In this document: piece by piece, positions 57,205-64,000 of the stretch
Layout: each line of letters opens with the position of its first letter
Numbering within the stretch: position 1 is the stretch's first letter
Assembly (NCBI GenBank): GCA_907163345.1
Contig: CAJQUN010000128.1
Span: forward strand, 682,001 to 746,000
Source of the DNA: Haberlea rhodopensis
Lineage: Eukaryota; Streptophyta; Magnoliopsida; Lamiales; Gesneriaceae
DNA: 64,000 nucleotides
Direction: 5' to 3'
Made by a program: the position numbers and the translations under genes
Notes under the pieces: model-generated
Told to the model about the DNA's origin: nothing
The model's input: only the letters and a program-made list of their open reading frames with translations
Databases searched by the model: none

Positions 57205-58210
57205 TTGCCGCCAAATGTCGAAGCAAGGGGTGGGAGCGCCGCATGTCGCATTTGAGCGAGGTGCATTAAAATACACTCATGATGATGTATGTTGGTATAT
57301 GGATTATGCTTTGTGATGCAGGTATGGATGAAATACTTGGTGAATATCCCATGAGTCATTGTTATGGATGAGTGATGATTTTAAATGCTTGCCGCTATTT
57401 ATTATTTTGTGCCGCTAAAATGTGAAGCGAGGGGTGGGAGCGCCGCATGTCACATTGAAGCGTGGTTAGCATATGAGGCGAGGAAAGAATATTTGCCGCT
57501 AAAATGTGAGGCGAGGGGTGGGAGTACCGCATGTCCATTTAAGCGAGGTTATTCTATGCCGCCTATATGTGAAGCGAGGGGTGGGAGTACCGCATGTTTT
57601 TACTTGAGCGAGGGGCATTAAAATACACTACCGTGACAATGACTAGGGATCGGCTATATTGGCTGGCGATGGTACTTGCCGCCATGTATATTGATAGCGA
57701 TGGTTCATGCCGCTATATTGACTGGCGATGGTTCTTGCCGCCATGTATATTGATAGCGATGGTTCATGCCGCTATATTGACTGGCGATGGTTCTTGCCGC
57801 CATGTATATTGATAGCGATGGTTCATGCCGCTATATTGACTGGCGATGGTTCTTGCCGCCATGGATATTGATAGCGATGGTTTATTCCGCTATATTGACT
57901 GGCGATGGTTCTTGCCGCCATGTATATGGATAGCGATGGTTCATTCCGCTATATTGATTGGCGATGGTTCTTGCCGCCGGATATATTGCTAGCGATGCCT
58001 CTTTCCGCTATTATGTGGACGATGATTCATGCTCAGGTGTATAGCGAGGTTTCATGCCACTTATTATATGACGAGGTGTCATGCCGTCGATTCTATAGCG
58101 ATGGATTGTGCCGCTATGTGTTCAGCACAGGATTTTGCCGCCTTCGAGCGATGGGTGCTGACTACGTACTATTATCGAGCGACTGGAGACAGGTATGCCG
58201 CTATATTGAT
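57205..58210 (+). repeat. Hairpin arrays in element F internal region, including a 59-bp tandem array
   Basis: 57205-57620 has AAATGTGA-GCGAGGGG...CCGCATG-TCACATT-type blocks like those in LTR 9582-11655. 57664-57990 has about five 59-bp units, each with TGGCG-ATGGTTCTTGC-CGCCA and ATAGCG-ATGGTTCATGC-CGCTAT. Decayed single hairpins continue to about 58210. Frames through it are repeat artefacts. Confidence 0.88.
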
Positions 58211-58399
58211 AGCGATGAGGTATGGCATATTACTTGTGTTAGCATTATTGTGGATACTATGTGTTGCTATATATATGCCATGTGTTTGACGATGAGATTA
58301 TGGATGTCGTGTATTGCCATGTACCGTCGTATGTTTGACGATGTTAGTCGGATGTCATATGTTGACATATGCCGTCACGGGATGACGATGACATAGTTG

Positions 58400-60583
58400 A
58401 TGTTCTATGTAGACGTGTGGCGTCGTTTTGATGATTAATACATTTATGTTATGTATTTGGTTATATGGTTTGAGTGCCTTGGTGGGCACATGGTAGTGTC
58501 TGAGTCACTAGTTGACGAGACCATTATGCCGAGCAAGTTGCTCGAGGAACTATTGGGTGCGCCGTATAGGAATTATACCGCATCACATATTCGAAGTATA
58601 TTTGTCGAGCAATGATACCCTTGGGTATGCTCGTTGGTTTGGCTAGGGCCAAGTGATTGGTGGTAAGAGTAGTCATTGAGGAAACTACTCGCTTGTGTTG
58701 TGATGTACGGTAGACATGGTTGCACCCACCCTGAGGGTGTGGGATAAGTCTTAACGGATTACAACTGCATCATAAGTGAGCTAGGACACCGGGTTGTCCA
58801 TTGTGCTTGGTATTTTAGAGATATGTCGGGCGATGACCCATTACTCTAACGGTTTGTACGGTATGGCATACCGAGATGGAACATATGGTTTGTTGGTGGG
58901 CTTGATATGAGCCTATGGAGACAGCGCTTTGCTAGCCAGATATCGTGGTAATGATATAGTGTGATTGTTGGAGCCATGATACTGCTCGTTGGAATCAAGT
59001 TTGGCAAATCGTAAGGTGATACGATGTGGATTGTGGTGGACTCTAGTAGTCACCATGTCATTTGAGGTTGAGGTTGTGCATGCCTCACTGAAACGTGTAT
59101 ACGTTTATGTTTAATTTTGGTGAGACTTGTCTGGGACAGCTCATGATGTTGGAGTACCAACGAGAGAGTCATCAGGTCGTTATTGACTCGATCTGAGGGA
59201 ACCCGTGTATTTAGGATGAAATGGGTGTTATTGTATCCAGTTTTTCCGAACAGTGGTTCGAGACTTGTGAATCTCGAGTTCGATGGCATTTCCCTTGTGG
59301 GGAAGGAGGTAGTATTATACCTATTTGGAAATCTTTGAAAGATTCGGTGAGTTGGTACGTGTGGTGTTGATCTTGGGAATCACACCGTGTTGTTGATCGT
59401 CGATTATCGTTCTTCACTGGATAGGGAATGACTCAGAATTGACAGTCGTGTTTGGGGGCTTAGGGGTATGTTGTAGATACCCGAGCCAAGTGCATTGAGT
59501 ATGTATGTGATGCTAGTTTTTGACTTCCTTTTTGTCAAGCATAGAGTATGCTATTTTGGATGGCTAAATCTCTGATGAGAGATATTGAACACCTTGAGAT
59601 TGAGAATCTCCATGGCACGATAAATTATGAGAAACAATCGTGGAATTAGTTGACACCCTTTGAGGAGGGATTATCTTGTGTGGGTTAAGGTATTTCCTTA
59701 TTGGTGTTTTCCTCCGAGTTATGCGATAGCCTTCCCAAGTTTGGATTGTTAAATCCTAGGATTGCCAAGGGATGGCAGGAATTCGGATTTTTTTTGGGTG
59801 TCGCTGTCGACACGAGGATGCAATGAGTTTATTGCATGTCCTTTCAGAATTTGAACTCTGTGGAGTCTCGATGGTTTATTTATGATCAGGATGTGATCCT
59901 TGGAATATCCGGAGGTGGACATCTTGTGAGATGTCTTTTATGTGAATCTGTGGCCGTGAGTTGCCCAAATTGAGTTGCAATGATACGACTGCTCATTCGA
60001 TGGAGGAGGTTTGAAAGTGGAAACCAGGTTTGGTATGTGTGCACCGTGGTATACTAATGTTCCCCTCGTAACGATGTATGTTAGACGTCGTGAGTCATGA
60101 TAAAGATATCATTGGACGATATCTACGATGGAATCGGGAGCGATTCGAATCCTTGCAGTTTCAGTTAACTAACTGCTTTTGGGTTGTTAGCGTTGAGTGG
60201 TGCTGACGCTCTTTGACGTTATGATGGATTTGGAAGTCTATTCCACTCCAGAGATTGACACGAGGTCAACGTTCTCACGGTTGAGGTGTCATCCAGGATG
60301 CGTTCTTACTAAGTGGTATTAGAACTGAGGATGACTGTCCGATCTACGGTCGTAAATATTGGTTGTTTTGCAGTCATGAGGGACTGACTTTTGGGATGAA
60401 CTGCATCGAGGTACGTTTTGCCTCTTGGTGATAAGTTGATTTTGGTAAAGTCGCTCTGTTTCAGAGTTTGATGTGAGATAAGTATCCTCGCGTTTATTTG
60501 GACGATTCTGATATGGTCAAGGATCGAGGTTATGGCTTCATGTTGTTGTGTAGCCTGGGTGTTATGTGATACACCGGTGCTAA
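58400..60583 (+). other. Conserved non-coding internal domain of element F
   Basis: No long frame with retroelement motifs. Homologous in inverse to 36568-38900 of element E. I recognise no RNA gene or host fragment. Confidence 0.7.
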
Positions 60584-60616
60584 TTTCGAGGACGAAATTC
60601 TTTTAGTGGGGGATAT
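60584..60616 (+). other. Element F PPT and conserved flank
   Basis: TTTCGAGGACGAAAT followed by TTAGTGGGGGATAT before the 3' LTR. Confidence 0.85.
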
Positions 60617-62407
60617 TGTGATGACCAGAAATTATGGATGTTAATCCCGGAGTGTTAATAACCCGTAAAGTTGTTTTACGTGGCAATTGGAGTTTAATCG
60701 AAGTGTTGGGCCTTCTGGGCTCGTCTATTTGAGTAGTTGGGATCGTGGGATCCCGAGGTTGAGATCGTATTCTCATTTCGGTGAAAACCTGTGAGTTGGG
60801 TTTTTAGTGTGACTCAGAATCTCGGGTGCTTGGTGTGGGCACCGGTAGGGGGTTTTTGAGTTAGAGGGAGAATTTTTGAAAACAGATGATTTTTAGATGA
60901 ATTATGGTGTTTAATTGGGTTCGATTTGTGTTGTGAAGTTTCGAGAATTTGTGGGGTGTTCTTGAGCAATTTTCGATAATGGTTCATTGTCTTGTGTTGA
61001 CAATATTTTTGAGAGTTATGGGTGTGCTTGAGCATGGGTTGCATGTTCGTAATTAATTGTGAATTAATTTATCGTGTTAGCACATCGTTCCTCGGGGCAT
61101 GGAACTCGAGCAAGGTATTGCTCGGACTTCGGAAATTTGAGGTACGTGCGACGTACGAGCATTACTTTACGTGATAGCAATTGTGAAATGCATAATGTGT
61201 TGTAATTGCATTAGATGGTTGTGGGTATGGCTATATGCATATATGTGTTGATATATATGGGGTACTGAGTCTATATGACTATTGTACGGCATTTGAGATG
61301 CCTGAGAATGATCGTGGGATCATGTACTCATTATAAGACATGTGAGATGTCTAGGTATAATGGAAAATTGGTAAAATAAATGCTAGGCATTTGAACTATC
61401 TATGATTGATAACGAAATTGAGAAATCAGTACTAGATATTGAGATATCTATATTTGTATGTATATTGAACTTGGAATCATTGATTTTTGATACTTGAGAA
61501 TCAGGCATGCTATGAGTTAAATCAATGTGTTGATTTACTGATTTATGAGATTTGATGAGTTTGATGATTGTGAGAACAGGGACAGTACACGGAATCCCGG
61601 ATGACGATGTTGCCATCCAGGGAGTATCATTTAAAATTCATTAATATTTACTTGTGTTGTAAATTATGAATTTCATTATTGTGATTATGAGATTTTGTGT
61701 ATTGGTATGCTCACCCCGTTGGGGGCTGTCTCTGTTGGGGCAGGTGAACAGGTGCATCGATGGCTGTGGAGCTGAGCTCGAGCTGTTGATTGGATGTACT
61801 CCCAGGATCGTGGTACCAGGGCTTGATGGAGCACGGTATCGTATAGAGTACATATATACACCCGAGGGTTTTATACATATTTATGATGCTCGCATGTGAG
61901 CACGGTTATGTTTGTATATGGGTTGTATATAAAGGCCTGAGGCTTTCTCTCTTTCATTATATGTTGCATGCAATTGTGGTAGAATTGCTAATGATATGAG
62001 AGTCGTTAGTGTATTATGTGGGGGTTGAAACCCACTTTTGTCGTCTTATGTGTGGCGTCTTCCCTGGCTGGGAATTTACTTGGTATTGCTGCATTCTGAT
62101 GAGTATTATGTTTTTCCCTGGCCGGGAATTATGTTATGTGTTGTGCTTTTATTTCGGGATAGCTCAATTTACGGGGAGACTCTGCCCAAATTTTTATAAA
62201 AGTCCACAATGTAAAAAGTGGCAAAATGGGGTTGGTAATGGGCAACTCTATGAGTCTATATGTTAGTAGAGATGATCTTATAACATTGAATATTAAAGGA
62301 ATTTTGTAAGCATCATTTGAGCTTCCCGATTGACTTTTTATTGAAAGCATGTGCCACACATAATGGTTAATACACTAATTAAGGGTTAAGGGCTTGGGGC
62401 CCTTACA
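60617..62407 (+). mobile_element. Element F 3' LTR
   Basis: 1791 bp. Donor hairpin GTACGTGCGACGTAC at 61142-61156; ACAGGGACAG (61576-61585) pairing with CTGTCTCTGT (61726-61735); acceptor end 61743. Confidence 0.95.
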
Positions 62408-64000
62408 CAATACTTCGTTACATTTACTGATGACCTCAGTAGATATGGGTATGTGTACCTAATGAAACATAAGCATGAAACCTTTGAAAAGTTCAAAGAT
62501 TTCAAGAATGAAGTACAAAACCAACTTGGCAAGAGTATCAAAATCCTTCGATCAGATCGAGGAGGAGAATACTTAAGCCAAGAGTTTCATGACTATCTAA
62601 AGGAGTGTGGGATAGTCCCAAAACTCACTCCTCCGTATACTCTGCAATGGAATGGTGTATCCGAGAGGAGAAATCGAACCTTGTAGACATGGTTAGATCA
62701 ATGATGAGTCATGCAGATCTTCCGATATCGTTTTGGGGACACGCTCTAGAAACAGCGATTTTCTTACTGAACCGTGTTCCATCTAAATCAGTGGAAAAGA
62801 CACCATATGAGATATGGACTGGGAAGCGTCCTAGTATGTCTTTTATGAAGATTTGGGGTTGTGAGGCTTTCGTTAGACGTCACGCCACTAACAAACTTGG
62901 ACCCAAATCTGATAAGTGTTTATTTGTGGGGTATCCTAAGGAAACAAAAGGGTATTATTTCATTATCCCACCGAGAACAAAGTTGTTGTTGCTCGGACTG
63001 GTGTATTTCTTGAAAGAGAATTTATTTCTAGAAAAAACCAGTGGGAGAAAAATAGAACTTAGTGAAGTTCAACCACAAGAAAACACTGAACCTGAGATTG
63101 AGATGGAAACAGAGCAGGCACCACAAGCTGTTGTGGAAGAAGCACCTGCTCAAGAGACACAAGCCCAGCGTAGGTCTGTAAGAGTACACCGGAAGCCACA
63201 GAGATATGGATTTCTTGTGACTCAACAAGGTGACTTACTACTTATTGATGAGGATGAGCCGTCATCTTATCAACAAGCTGTAATGGGCAATGATTCTGAG
63301 AAATGGCAAGAGGCCATGAAATCTGAGATGGAATCCATGTATGCAAACCAAGTATGGACTTTGGTTGATCCACCTGAAGGGGTACGACCCATAGGGTGCA
63401 AATGGATTTTCAAGAAAAAGACCGATATGGATGGTAACGTACAAACCTATAAAGGTCGGCTGGTTGCAAAAGGATTCAAACAAATTCATGGTATTGACTA
63501 TGATGAAACTTTTTCACCAGTGGCCATGGTTAAATCCATAAGGATCTTACTTGCAATAGCTGCATTTCATGATTATGAAATCTGGCAGATGGATGTCAAA
63601 ACAGCTTTCCTTAATGGAAATCTGCTCGAGGATGTGTACATGACACAGCCCGAGGGTTTTTTCGATCCAAAGGATGCTGGAAAGATATGCAAGCTACAAC
63701 GATCCATTTATGGATTGAAGCAAGCTTCTCGGAGTTGGAATCTTCGTTTTGATGATGCAATCAAAGAGTTTGGTTTTATCAAAAATGAAGATGAACCTTG
63801 TGTCTACAAGAAGGTCAGTGGGAGCGTAATCATTTTCCTAGTGTTGTATGTAGATGACATACTTCTTATTGGAAATGATATCCCTGCCTTGCAATCTGTA
63901 AAGATTTGGCTAGGGAATTGCTTTTCGATGAAAGACTTGGGAGAAGCCACCTATGTATTAGGAATCAAGATCTATAGAGATAGTCGAGAAGGCTTCTTGG
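62408..64000 (+). pseudogene. Copia integrase (second half) and RT, running off the window
   Basis: Integrase resumes after F: FTDDLSRYGYVYLMKHKHE, second catalytic Asp in LRSDRGGEY (62555-62557) and Glu in NGVSERRNRT (62663-62665), 35 residues apart. A one-base loss at about 62682 ends this frame at TAG; the next frame (from 62686) is open to 64000. It covers the integrase end (SFWGHALETAIFLLNRVPS, GCKWIFKKK linker) and RT with VLYVDDILLIGND (YVDD codons 63847-63858). Residues around 62962-63033 do not fit the family and appear to be read out of frame between two compensating indels. RT C-terminus and RNase H lie beyond the window. Confidence 0.9.

Larger units (their letters stand above)
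54922..62407 (+). mobile_element. Element F: non-autonomous LARD-like element, target duplication CAATA
   Basis: 7486 bp. Two LTRs of exactly 1791 bp (54922-56712, 60617-62407), internal region 3904 bp without gag-pol. CAATA at 54917-54921 and 62408-62412. LTRs differ by about a dozen substitutions by eye (about 0.7%). Same family as E, opposite orientation, with a shorter LTR lacking E's promoter segment. Confidence 0.95.
31946..64000 (+). mobile_element. Ty1/copia element, incomplete at the window end, with three nested insertions
   Basis: 5' LTR 31946-33439, PBS, leader, gag (44664-44818 plus 53544-about 54200), protease, GAG-pre-integrase, integrase, then RT running off at 64000. Copia order (integrase before RT) is clear. 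Insertions: E (33926-43282) in the leader, D (44819-53538) in gag, F (54922-62407) in integrase. Each has a perfect 5-bp target duplication, so the host frame can be followed across them. Several frameshifts show it was already inactive or has decayed. The clade is not determined. Confidence 0.93.

Noticed and set aside
57664..57990. Pol III B box or tRNA-like sequence in the hairpin units (GGTTCAT)
   Set aside because: One base short of a B box, no A box at proper distance, no acceptor stem or anticodon arm.

Overview
This window is plant nuclear DNA, almost certainly an angiosperm heterochromatic or intergenic region. It consists of LTR retrotransposons inserted into one another. I see no host gene, tRNA, rRNA or CRISPR array. 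The organism call rests on plant-type Ty3/gypsy chromoviruses (Tekay/Del-like: long LTRs, initiator-tRNA-Met PBS, C-terminal chromodomain), a plant Ty1/copia element and a Tat-like element with tandem repeats.

Layout. (1) 1-8672: old gypsy element A (+), its gag cut at 65/66 by an inverted LTR and its pol cut by a solo LTR (1792-3838, target duplication AGGAT). (2) 8673-13838: tandem arrays of 57 bp, 44-46 bp and a degenerate CAGGTCAGCCCTG type, interrupted by a solo LTR (9582-11655). They lie before a G-rich PPT and an LTR, so they look like the repeat-rich 3' UTR of a Tat-like element. (3) 13839-31403: gypsy element B (-) inserted in that LTR, itself carrying gypsy element C (+, 18649-27452, target duplication TGCTC). 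(4) 31404-31945: rest of the Tat-like LTR and a short unassigned stretch. (5) 31946-64000: a Ty1/copia element that runs off the window. It was hit three times: by non-autonomous element E (-, 33926-43282, GACGG) in its leader, gypsy element D (+, 44819-53538, CCCGC) in gag, and non-autonomous element F (+, 54922-62407, CAATA) in integrase.

D is the least damaged coding copy: one 1-base deletion cuts off the chromodomain. C has a frameshift and a stop in gag. A, B and the copia element are decayed. E and F are one LARD-like family (LTRs 2.6 and 1.8 kb, internal region about 4 kb, no gag-pol). They share PBS type and PPT flank with the gypsy elements and probably use their proteins.

Most unusual signal. 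All 13 sufficiently complete LTRs of the gypsy and LARD families share one leader layout although their sequences differ: a predicted first intron (carrying GCGATCGATCGC palindromes in the gypsy LTRs), a 61-68 nt exon, then a second intron whose donor sits in a GTACGT-loop-ACGTAC hairpin. The pyrimidine tract at its acceptor pairs with an element about 110-150 nt upstream, with compensatory changes between families. That second intron (or, in E and F, also the internal region) carries arrays of short hairpins with constant loops and varying, still complementary stems. The pattern is visible directly in the sequence. Splicing and any regulatory role are inference.
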